Shown: positions 1 to 7,460 of the stretch, piece after piece | Layout: every line of letters starts with the position of its first letter | Numbering within the stretch: the first letter of the stretch is position 1 | NCBI GenBank assembly: GCA_036322855.1 | Contig: AP027924.1 | Location: 1-64,000 of the forward strand | Source of the DNA: Improbicoccus pseudotrichonymphae | GTDB taxonomy: Bacteria; Bacillota; Clostridia; Oscillospirales; Acutalibacteraceae | Length of the DNA stretch: 64,000 nucleotides | Direction of reading: 5' to 3' | Translations under genes and position numbers: made by a program | Notes under the pieces: model-generated | Databases searched by the model: none | Told to the model about the DNA's origin: nothing | Seen by the model: the letters and a program-made list of their open reading frames with translations, nothing else

Positions 1-100
1 CTATTGACTCCAACAATAAATGGATTTTCTAAACTTAATAGCAATAAGATGACGAATAATAAATAGAAAAATCGAAACAAGAGGTAGTTTTCAAAGAATC

Positions 101-1411
101 ATGAGATCTTTTTCTCAAGTTTGGCAATTAATTTTGGATTTTTGCAAAAATAAAATTTCTGATATCGCTTATAGGACCTGGTTTGTCAAAATAAAGCCTT
201 TAGATATTGATTTTTTGCAAGACAAAGCCAGCTTACTTGTGCCAAATGACTTTCACAAAAAAATTTTAGAAAATTGTTATATGAATTTATTAAATGAAGC
301 TTTTAAAGAAATTTTTGATTCAGACTTTAGAATTTCTTTGGAGATTTCTGATGATTCTAGTAACAATAATGACAATAATTCAGAAGAAGAATTTGATTAT
401 TCCGAATTTTCTTTCAGAAATTTTGTATCCGGCGTATCGAACAGGCTTGCATATGTTTCGTGCATAAGAATAGCCGAAGGCTCTATGTGCGACTCTAACC
501 CGTTGCTCATATATGGAGATTCAGGTTTGGGGAAGACACATTTACTTTATGCAATAAAAAACAAAATAGAAAAAAAACACTCCAAAAAAATCGTTACCTA
601 TATTAAAGGCGAGGATTTTACGAATGAGTTGATTGATTCAATTAAAACAAACACCACATTAAATTTTAAAAAAAAATATAGAAATTCTGACATATTCCTA
701 ATTGATGATATACAATTTATTGCAGGAAAAGAATCCACGCAGGAAGAATTTTTTCATACATTCAATTGTTTATATGAGGCAAAAAAACAAATAATAATAA
801 CATCCGATAAACCGCCAAAAAAAATAAAGACTTTGGAAAATAGATTGTGTTCTCGCTTTGAGGGAGGTCTTATGATAGACATAAAACCACCTGATTTAGA
901 ACATCGAATCGCCATAGTCAAAAAAAAATCAGAAATGTTTGGTATTGAAATTTCCGAAAAAATTACTGAAATGATATGCAAAAAAATAACAGAAAATATA
1001 AGACAAATAGAAGGCGTTCTAAAAAAAATCAAAGCTTACTATCTTTTAACTAAGAAAAACATAAGCAGCAAAATGGTAGAATCAATGATAGAGGAAGTTA
1101 CCAGTTTCGCCAAACCCAAGGCAAATGTCATAGAAAAGATAATAAATGAAGTGGCGAGGGTTTTTGACGTTGACCCACTTGATGTAAGATCTTTAAAAAG
1201 AACCAACAATATATCACTGGCACGACATATTTCCATATATACCATAAGAGAAGCAACACAGGCGTCTTTGGCGGATTTAGGAATCGAATTCAGCGGAAGA
1301 AACCACTCAACAATGATATATTCGTTGGAAAAGGCAAATGAAATCATAAATAAAAATAACGAAATAAAAACAGCAGTAAGCGATATAATAAAAAATATAA
1401 AAAACTTTTAG
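101..1411 (+). CDS. dnaA: Chromosomal replication initiator DnaA
   Basis: DnaA binds origin DnaA boxes and opens the duplex in an ATP-dependent way. The 436-residue protein has the usual order: N-terminal domain I (about 1-75), a short acidic Asn-rich linker (about 84-100), an AAA+ core with Walker A GDSGLGKT (139-146) and Walker B FLIDDIQ (199-205), and a C-terminal helix-turn-helix domain with the signature GRNHSTMIYSLEKA near residue 400. AGAGGTAG lies about 13 bases before the ATG. dnaA normally precedes dnaN; here murA follows after about 500 bases, so the classical dnaA-dnaN order is broken. I saw no clear TTATCCACA boxes in the 100 bases upstream or in the downstream spacer, so I do not place oriC. 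Confidence 0.97.
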   Translation: MRSFSQVWQLILDFCKNKISDIAYRTWFVKIKPLDIDFLQDKASLLVPNDFHKKILENCYMNLLNEAFKEIFDSDFRISLEISDDSSNNNDNNSEEEFDYSEFSFRNFVSGVSNRLAYVSCIRIAEGSMCDSNPLLIYGDSGLGKTHLLYAIKNKIEKKHSKKIVTYIKGEDFTNELIDSIKTNTTLNFKKKYRNSDIFLIDDIQFIAGKESTQEEFFHTFNCLYEAKKQIIITSDKPPKKIKTLENRLCSRFEGGLMIDIKPPDLEHRIAIVKKKSEMFGIEISEKITEMICKKITENIRQIEGVLKKIKAYYLLTKKNISSKMVESMIEEVTSFAKPKANVIEKIINEVARVFDVDPLDVRSLKRTNNISLARHISIYTIREATQASLADLGIEFSGRNHSTMIYSLEKANEIINKNNEIKTAVSDIIKNIKNF

Positions 1412-1520
1412 AATCTGTCTTCGTAATTTTAAATTATTTGCTTTCGGTAAATTTTTTCGCAATTAATGAAGGAAAAGTTCAAATTGGTACTTACGTATTT
1501 AAAGAATTTTTACAAAATTT
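1411..1520 (+). repeat. Dispersed non-coding repeat, copy 1
   Basis: About 100 bases just after the dnaA stop closely resemble 49285-49395. Shared landmarks in order are TCTTCGTAA or TCTTCATAA, TTAAATTAT, a run ending AAATTTTTTCG, AATGAAGGAAAA, and CTTACGTATTTA or CTTGCGTATTTA. The two copies differ by indels that break any common frame, so this looks like a decayed mobile or non-coding element. A short open frame at 1438-1755 runs through it and is probably not a gene. Confidence 0.6.
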
Positions 1521-1907
1521 TACGAAAGAATTTGAAAATAGACTTCTTCCCAAACTAAGTAGCCATATCAAAATTACAAATACCAGAAATAAGATTAAAC
1601 CTAAGAGAAAAACGCTTGAGGTTATATGCTCAAAATTACAAAAAGTCACTCTGAAAAAAGTTGAAGAAAAAAGAGACATGGGGGATTTCGCGATTATTCT
1701 TTTCCATCATCTTTCTTCGACGCCATCTTCTTTTTTCTTTTCACACACTTTTTGAAACACCTTTTAAAAAATAAACCGATATTGATATGATTTGAAAAGC
1801 ATTTTTGAATACCAAAAATAAAAAATTTCATCATGGTATTGATTTTTTATAAGTATGAAATTAGAATTTCACATTGGTTTTGGGTATATTTTTTTAGGGT
1901 GATTCTT
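1521..1907. other. AT-rich spacer between dnaA and murA
   Basis: No convincing gene, tRNA or DnaA-box cluster is visible. The stretch carries the murA leader, with AGGGTG at 1896-1901 in front of the TTG start at 1908. Confidence 0.5.
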
Positions 1908-3197
1908 TTGCAAGAAGGTATCGTTATTCGTGGTCTTAAACATCTAGAAGGAGAAGTTAAAATAAGTGGCGCTAAAAATGCTGCCGTCGCCGTTTTGCCA
2001 GCGTCTATCTTGTCTCGCGGCGTATGCAAATTTGATAATATTCCGAACATAAGCGATATAAATGTTATTTATGATTTGCTAATTGATTTAGGGGCAAAAA
2101 TCAAATTGCTCGGCAAATCGTGTGTTGAAATTGATACTTCTTGTATAAATTCGCCGCACGCTTGTTTTGATATGGCTAAAAATATAAGGGCTTCGTGCTA
2201 TTTTTTAGGGGCTCTTCTGGCGATTTTCGGTTATGCAAAGTTACCGGTACCTGGTGGATGCAATTTTGGTTTTAGGCCTATTGACCAGCACATAAAAGGA
2301 TTTGAAGCTCTCGGGGCTGAATGTAAAATCACGGACGGCATGATAGAAGTGTCTTGTAATCATCTTGTCGGAACTAATATTTATTTGGATGTTATCTCTG
2401 TCGGGGCAACGATAAACACAATGATAGCAGCCGTGAAGGCCGAAGGTGTTACCGTGATAGAAAATGCAGCGAAGGAACCGCATGTTGTGGATGTTGCTAA
2501 TTTTTTAAATAGAATTGGCGCGGACATAATGGGGGCCGGTACCGATGTAATTAAAATAAAGGGAGTCGGAAAATTGCATGGCGATGAATATACTATCGTT
2601 CCTGATCAAATCGAAGCCGGGACTTATATGGCTGCTGCTTTTGCTTCCGGCGGCAATGTTACAATTAGAAAAGTTATACCGAAACATCTTGAATCTATAA
2701 TTGCTAAATTTGAAGAAATGGGAGCCAATGTGACTGTTTATGACGAAGATGTCAATATAAAAGTCTATTCTTCACCCAAAAAATGCAACATAAAAACCAT
2801 GCCATACCCCGGATTTCCTACCGATATGCAACCACAAGTTGTCGCTCTCTTGTCGAAAAGCTCAGGGACAAGCATAATTAACGAGACAGTTTGGGGAAAT
2901 CGTTTTAGGTATATTTCAGAACTTTTTTTATTTGGGGCTAACATTTCTATTTCTGGGAGCACTGCCGTAATAGAAGGTGTTTCGGAATTAAAAGGTGCGC
3001 AGGTAAAGGCAACGGATTTACGAGCCGGTGCTGCGTTGATTATTGCTGGACTTTCGGCTTCGGGCGTAACGGTTATAAAACAAACTCAGTATATAGAACG
3101 TGGCTATGAAAATATAGTTGAAAAATTAAGTGCTTTGGGAGCAGACATAAGAACAAAAAGAAACGTCTTTGCCAAAAAGGCTTTGGATATAAGTTGA
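1908..3197 (+). CDS. murA: UDP-N-acetylglucosamine 1-carboxyvinyltransferase MurA
   Basis: MurA transfers enolpyruvate from PEP to UDP-GlcNAc, the first committed step of peptidoglycan synthesis in the cytoplasm. The N-terminal KISGAKNAA contains the conserved Lys-Asn pair. The catalytic cysteine is in PGGCNFGFRP (Cys118), so fosfomycin sensitivity would be expected from family knowledge. The frame is open back to 1833, but a TTG at 1908 preceded by AGGGTG with 6-base spacing gives a 429-residue protein, the normal family length, and removes a hydrophobic extension unlike MurA. The next gene starts inside its stop codon (TTGA overlap). Confidence 0.95.
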   Translation: MQEGIVIRGLKHLEGEVKISGAKNAAVAVLPASILSRGVCKFDNIPNISDINVIYDLLIDLGAKIKLLGKSCVEIDTSCINSPHACFDMAKNIRASCYFLGALLAIFGYAKLPVPGGCNFGFRPIDQHIKGFEALGAECKITDGMIEVSCNHLVGTNIYLDVISVGATINTMIAAVKAEGVTVIENAAKEPHVVDVANFLNRIGADIMGAGTDVIKIKGVGKLHGDEYTIVPDQIEAGTYMAAAFASGGNVTIRKVIPKHLESIIAKFEEMGANVTVYDEDVNIKVYSSPKKCNIKTMPYPGFPTDMQPQVVALLSKSSGTSIINETVWGNRFRYISELFLFGANISISGSTAVIEGVSELKGAQVKATDLRAGAALIIAGLSASGVTVIKQTQYIERGYENIVEKLSALGADIRTKRNVFAKKALDIS

Positions 3198-4027
3198 AAA
3201 TTAAAAATAATTATTTTGTTAAAATTTTTTCCGTTTGCAGCGGGAGTAGTGGTAATTGTATATTATTAGAAAACGGCGATAATTATTTACTCGTAGACAT
3301 TGGTCTTAGCGTAAAAAGATTAAAGTCTTTTTTAGAAAATAACGAGATAGACATAAACAAAATTAAAAATATATTAATAACACACGAGCATTACGACCAT
3401 GTAAAAGGTCTCGAGGTCTTCCTAAAAAAATATGATGCCGGAGTATACTCGTCTCATGGAACGATAAATAAATTGCTAGAAAAAGGCGTTATAAATAAAT
3501 ATTCTAATGTAAAAGTAATAGACAAAAGCATTAAGATTGACAATATTTTCGTTGAAGCTTTTGATATTTCTCATGATTGCGAACAAGGTTTCGGTTATAG
3601 TTTAAATTTCGAGAAAGAAAATTTCAGTCTTTCTGTTTTCACGGATTCAGGAATATGCACCGAAGAAATTATCAACTCACTTAGAAATTCCGAAATAATA
3701 TTTATTGAGTCTAATTATGACTTAGAAATGCTCAGAAACGGTAGTTATCCGTATTTTTTAAAAAAAAGAATAGCTTCAGAAAAGGGTCATCTTTCGAATG
3801 AAGTATGCTCCGAGATAGTATTTGAGTTGGCAAAAAGCGGTTTCAAACATTTTATTCTTTCTCATTTAAGCTTAGAAAACAATTCTCCTCAATTGGCATA
3901 TGATACTGTCTTAAGGAAGCTTTATAATTTAGGTATGAAGATAAATATTGATTTTAATCTCGAAGTGGCAGAGAACGGCATCCCCAGAAACAAAAATGTT
4001 AGTCAAAAAAAATTAGTTGCTAAGTAA
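3194..4027 (+). CDS. MBL-fold metallohydrolase, WalJ/YycJ-like
   Basis: A cytoplasmic metallo-beta-lactamase-fold protein of 277 residues. The metal-binding motif THEHYDH (HxHxDH) is clear near residue 65, and FTDSG and a late LSHLS segment supply further candidate ligands. The early GSSGNCILLENG and LLVDIGLS segments match the YycJ/WalJ family, linked in Bacillus to the WalRK wall-control regulon and to DNA processing; the substrate is not settled. Its TTG start overlaps the murA stop, so the two are probably co-transcribed and translationally coupled. No walRK genes are nearby. Confidence 0.85.
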   Translation: MKIKNNYFVKIFSVCSGSSGNCILLENGDNYLLVDIGLSVKRLKSFLENNEIDINKIKNILITHEHYDHVKGLEVFLKKYDAGVYSSHGTINKLLEKGVINKYSNVKVIDKSIKIDNIFVEAFDISHDCEQGFGYSLNFEKENFSLSVFTDSGICTEEIINSLRNSEIIFIESNYDLEMLRNGSYPYFLKKRIASEKGHLSNEVCSEIVFELAKSGFKHFILSHLSLENNSPQLAYDTVLRKLYNLGMKINIDFNLEVAENGIPRNKNVSQKKLVAK

Positions 4028-4043
4028 ATAATCGGACTTTATT

Positions 4044-5414
4044 TTATTTTCCCAAGCAAAATTTAGAAAAAATTTCATCTATAACTGTTTCGTTGACATT
4101 TATGCCGCTAAATTCTCCCAAGATCTCAATAGATTCTTTTATTAATTCCGCAAGAATATCCCAACGATCCATATTTAAAAAATTTGTCATTTTTTCCAAA
4201 AGATTTTTAACTTTTTTTAAAATCTCGAATTGACGTTGGTTGGTTATTATCAAATTTTCGTTTTTGAGAGAAGAAATACCGATAAAATCATAAATTGAAT
4301 TCTCTAAATTATTTATTCCTATATTTTTTTTTGCCGAAATTTTCACAACTCTAAAAGATATTTTTTTCAAAGTTTCGACGTCGATATTGTGATTTAGATC
4401 AATTTTGTTTAGTATTGCCACTATCTTGTTTTTTTTGAACTTTTTCATTAAATCTATGTTGTATTTATCTAAATCTTTCGAAGCGTCGATAACATAAAAT
4501 ATTAAATCTGCGGTGTGAGCTAATTCCAAAGCCTTTTTTGCCCCTAATTTTTCTATTACTTCATCGGTTTCTCTCATTCCGGCAGTATCTGTCAGAATTA
4601 ATGGTATATTTCCAAGCAAAATCGTTTCTTCTATGATGTCTCTTGTAGTCCCCGGAATATCTGTAACAATCGACCTCTCTTTCTTTGAAAGTAAATTCAT
4701 AAGTGTTGATTTACCGACGTTAGGGCTTCCTACTATCGCTGTTTTTATACCGCATTTTATTATTTTGCCAAATTTAAAACTTTCGACCAATTGCTTAATT
4801 TCGTTATTTAATTTAGTTATTTGTGTTTCTATATTTTTATTGGAAAATTCGCTGAAATCATCTTCGGGATAATCTATTTTTGCATTTATATTTGTAAATA
4901 TTTCCAAAAGATTTTTCTTAATATTTTCTATCTTGTTACCGGTTTCACCGTTAAAAGCCGACAAACTTATCTTTTTAGATTTTTCAAATTCCGAAGAGAT
5001 CAGATCAGCTATGGCCTCTGCCTTATCAAGACTAATTTTCCCATTTAAAAAGGCTCTTTTGCTAAATTCCCCCGGCATGGCAAGCCTAACACCGACACTC
5101 AACAAAGCATTTAATATTTGTTTGCAAATAACAACTCCGCCATGACAAAAAAAATCTACCGAATTTTCTCCGGTATAACTTTTCGGAGCCTTAAAAACCA
5201 ATGCTACAACTTCGTCCAAAACCTCTCTTTCGTATAAAATTCTACCATATTTGGCTCTATATCCCGGAATGTCCTGCAATTTTTTACCATCAAAGGATTT
5301 AAAAATTTTGTCCGCAAATTCAATCGATTTACATCCGGAAACTCTTACGGCGGAAATCGAACCGATGCCTACCGGAGTAGATATTGCTGCGATAGCGTCA
5401 CTTTCATCGTGCAT
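4044..5414 (-). CDS. mnmE: tRNA modification GTPase MnmE (TrmE)
   Basis: With MnmG this enzyme installs the carboxymethylaminomethyl group on wobble uridine 34 of certain tRNAs. The N-terminal formyl-THF-binding domain starts AIAAISTPVGIGSISAVR. The inserted G domain has G1 GSPNVGKST at about 229-237, DTAGMRE as G3 and NKID as G4. The protein ends in FCLGK, which holds the family's catalytic cysteine. The frame is open to 5441, but the ATG at 5414 has AGAGG about 10 bases upstream and gives 456 residues, the usual length. It is convergent with the walJ-like gene; mnmG is not in the window. Confidence 0.95.
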   Translation of the reverse strand: MHDESDAIAAISTPVGIGSISAVRVSGCKSIEFADKIFKSFDGKKLQDIPGYRAKYGRILYEREVLDEVVALVFKAPKSYTGENSVDFFCHGGVVICKQILNALLSVGVRLAMPGEFSKRAFLNGKISLDKAEAIADLISSEFEKSKKISLSAFNGETGNKIENIKKNLLEIFTNINAKIDYPEDDFSEFSNKNIETQITKLNNEIKQLVESFKFGKIIKCGIKTAIVGSPNVGKSTLMNLLSKKERSIVTDIPGTTRDIIEETILLGNIPLILTDTAGMRETDEVIEKLGAKKALELAHTADLIFYVIDASKDLDKYNIDLMKKFKKNKIVAILNKIDLNHNIDVETLKKISFRVVKISAKKNIGINNLENSIYDFIGISSLKNENLIITNQRQFEILKKVKNLLEKMTNFLNMDRWDILAELIKESIEILGEFSGINVNETVIDEIFSKFCLGK

Positions 5415-5513
5415 ATATTTCAAAAAACCTCTTTGAAACAAATATAGAAAAATTTAAAAAAATATGCAAAATAACAATAATTGTATTCAAAAACAAAATT
5501 AGTGGAATTTATA

Positions 5514-5800
5514 TAGAGTCTGTTAACACGAAATAATTGATAAAACAGGAATACAGAAACGCGTAGGTTGTATGGTGAGCGGTTTCTGATGCCACATTTA
5601 CGATGAAATTTGCAAAAAGAATTAGGCCCTGTTCCTACTATTGTTAAACAATCGCATTTTGTTAATTTTTTATATTAAATTGTGTTAAATTTTTTCATAA
5701 TACACCAGTATTATTTCAAAAATTTGCCTTATTTAATTTAAAAATTATTCAAAAATCGATTATTTAAAATAGTGGGAACAGGCTCTAGTTTTAGGACGGA
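5514..5800. repeat. Palindromic repeat R1, copy a, split by a MITE
   Basis: A degenerate member of the R1 family. Its right arm reads GATGAAATTTGCAAAAAGAA, is interrupted at 5625-5785 by a MITE, and resumes GTTTTAGGACGG. The uninterrupted copy at 45840-45963 shows the joined sequence. The left arm is poorly conserved. Confidence 0.6.
5625..5785. mobile_element. MITE derived from the GAGCCTGTTCCCAC IS, copy 1
   Basis: A 161-bp element without a coding frame. Its ends are inverted repeats, GGCCCTGTTCCTACT on the left and AGTGGGAACAGGCTC on the right. It is flanked by TA on both sides (5623-5624 and 5786-5787), which fits a target duplication. The ends match those of the IS at 42846-43672, so that transposase probably mobilised it. 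A near-identical copy lies at 6951-7112. Confidence 0.88.
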
Positions 5801-5947
5801 TTAATATATTGCAATGAATTTGAATAAAAGTTATACTGAGCTTGTTTTTGAACCAACCTAAGTTGTGTAAAGTTTTCCAAAAACGGATGAATCTTTGATT
5901 CTTAGGTAGTTTGAAAAATAATTTTATTTTAAATAAAGGAATAAGAC

Positions 5948-6553
5948 ATGTCGGTTGAATTTAAGAATAGTATTACAAAGCATAATTTACTTCGTGCTTT
6001 TGCAGGAGAAAGTCAAGCTTGCAACAGGTATGCTTTTGCTGCATCTCATGTTAAGAAACAGAATTTACATGTTATAGAAGCTGTGTTTTTATTTACAGCC
6101 AATCAAGAAAGAGAGCACGCCAAAATTTACTACAAGTTGCTCAAAGAGTTTGCCGGAGAAAATATATCGATAGATGGTGACTATCCTGTCGACATATTCC
6201 CAGAAGCAGTGCAATTGCTAAGGAAAGCTCACGACAATGAATATGACGAATACGAGAATATTTATGCCGGTTTTGCAAAAGTGGCAGAGCAGGAAGGTTT
6301 TTCGAAAATAGCATCCACATTTCAAATGATCGCCGAAGTGGAAAAGGTTCATGGGGATCGTTTTGCCTATTATGCCGATCTAATCAATCAAGACAAATTA
6401 TTTGTTTCGGATGTAAAGACAAAGTGGATGTGCTTAAATTGTGGTTATTTGTTTGAGGGAACTGCCGTACCGGGAACTTGTCCTGCATGCGATCATGATA
6501 AAGGATATTTCATAAGGCTGGAATTAGCTCCCTACTTCGGTTTTAAAATTTGA
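5948..6553 (+). CDS. rbr: Rubrerythrin
   Basis: A non-haem diiron peroxidase that helps anaerobes reduce hydrogen peroxide in the cytoplasm. The N-terminal four-helix domain contains the diiron motif helices (AFAGESQACNRY, ANQEREHAK, AKVAEQEG, AEVEKVHGDR). The C-terminal rubredoxin-like domain has WMCLNCGYLFEG and CPACDH as two CxxC knuckles. At 201 residues it has a normal size. AAAGGA sits 7 bases before the ATG. It stands alone between mobile-element debris, and no Fur/PerR site is recognisable by eye. Its presence supports an anaerobic or microaerobic organism. Confidence 0.95.
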   Translation: MSVEFKNSITKHNLLRAFAGESQACNRYAFAASHVKKQNLHVIEAVFLFTANQEREHAKIYYKLLKEFAGENISIDGDYPVDIFPEAVQLLRKAHDNEYDEYENIYAGFAKVAEQEGFSKIASTFQMIAEVEKVHGDRFAYYADLINQDKLFVSDVKTKWMCLNCGYLFEGTAVPGTCPACDHDKGYFIRLELAPYFGFKI

Positions 6554-6639
6554 TTTCATAAATATTTTGAAGACCTAAACCAAAGCCTCCGGAAAGCTGG
6601 AAAATTTGTGCAAATATGATCTTAATTGGTTGTTTAACA

Positions 6640-7411
6640 TATGTTCAAAATTTTTCAATTGGATTTAAATCCAGCGAATAAGGAGGCAAAAATATTACTT
6701 GAAAACCATATTCATCTTTTTCGGGTTTTTTCAATTCAGAAACAAAAATATTTTTACGTTCTTCAAACGGGTCATTATTCATATTTTTGTTCTAACAATA
6801 TTGATTCGTTCAAAATGATGTTCCTTACTTCTCCAACAAACTTTCTCCTCGTTGGATATAGCTATATTCGCGAGCATATCACTCCATCAAACCACTTTTA
6901 TCTGCGTAGAAAATGTAGAACAATTTCGATATCTTCAGGCAATAATTCTAGGCCATGTTCCTACTATTGTTAAACAATCGCATTTTGTTAATTTTTTATA
7001 TTAAATTGTGTTAAATTTTTTCATAATACACCAGTATTATTTCAAAAATTTGCCTTATTTAATCTAAAAATTATTCAAAAAATCGATTATTTAAAATAGT
7101 AGGAACAGGCTCTAGTTTTCGGATGAATTCTTCTCTTTTTTGTTCATTTCATTTTTTGTGCTGAATTGTGTTTTTCGTGTTGTTATTTTCATAGCTTTTT
7201 AGCATGTTTAATTCCAGATGCACTACAATTAAACACGATTCCCTTTGTTTGTACCATACGGGTTCTCTTTGTAATATTTAAGCAATCTTTCGCGGTCTAT
7301 TTTATACACTGTATGTTTTGATGCTTTGTCTTTCAGTGGCACGATCTTTTCCTCGAGTTTCTCCCATAATCTGAAGGTGTGTGGTATGGACGCAGAATCC
7401 AAACATTTCAT
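6640..7411 (-). pseudogene. IS630-family transposase remnant interrupted by a MITE
   Basis: Read on the minus strand, 7411 downward encodes a transposase-like helix-turn-helix segment, including LWEKLEEKIVPLKDKASKHT and YKIDRERLLKYYKENPY, which stops at an early termination codon. After the MITE at 6951-7112 the same strand continues with LLPEDIEIV and a broken stretch. It ends with QVIFLPPYSLDLNPIEKF followed by a stop; LPPYSLDLNPIE is the hallmark C-terminal motif of IS630/Tc1-type DDE transposases. Several in-frame stops and the insertion make this non-functional. Related N-terminal fragments lie near 35575 and 42474. A plus-strand open frame over the same bases (6641-6973) is a shadow. 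Confidence 0.8.
6951..7112. mobile_element. MITE derived from the GAGCCTGTTCCCAC IS, copy 2
   Basis: A 162-bp element nearly identical to 5625-5785, with end repeats GGCCATGTTCCTACT and AGTAGGAACAGGCTC. TA dinucleotides at 6949-6950 and 7113-7114 fit a target duplication. It is inserted inside the IS630 remnant. Confidence 0.88.
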
Positions 7412-7460
7412 TTACTTCCGCCATAAAATGGTATGAAATATAAAATAAGATAGCCTAATT

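Noticed and set aside
1438..1755. 105-codon open frame after dnaA
   Set aside because: It lies in a dispersed repeat whose second copy has frame-breaking indels, it has no ribosome site, and its end is low complexity.
6641..6973. 110-codon plus-strand frame
   Set aside because: It is the reverse of an IS630 transposase remnant whose LPPYSLDLNPIE motif is readable on the minus strand.
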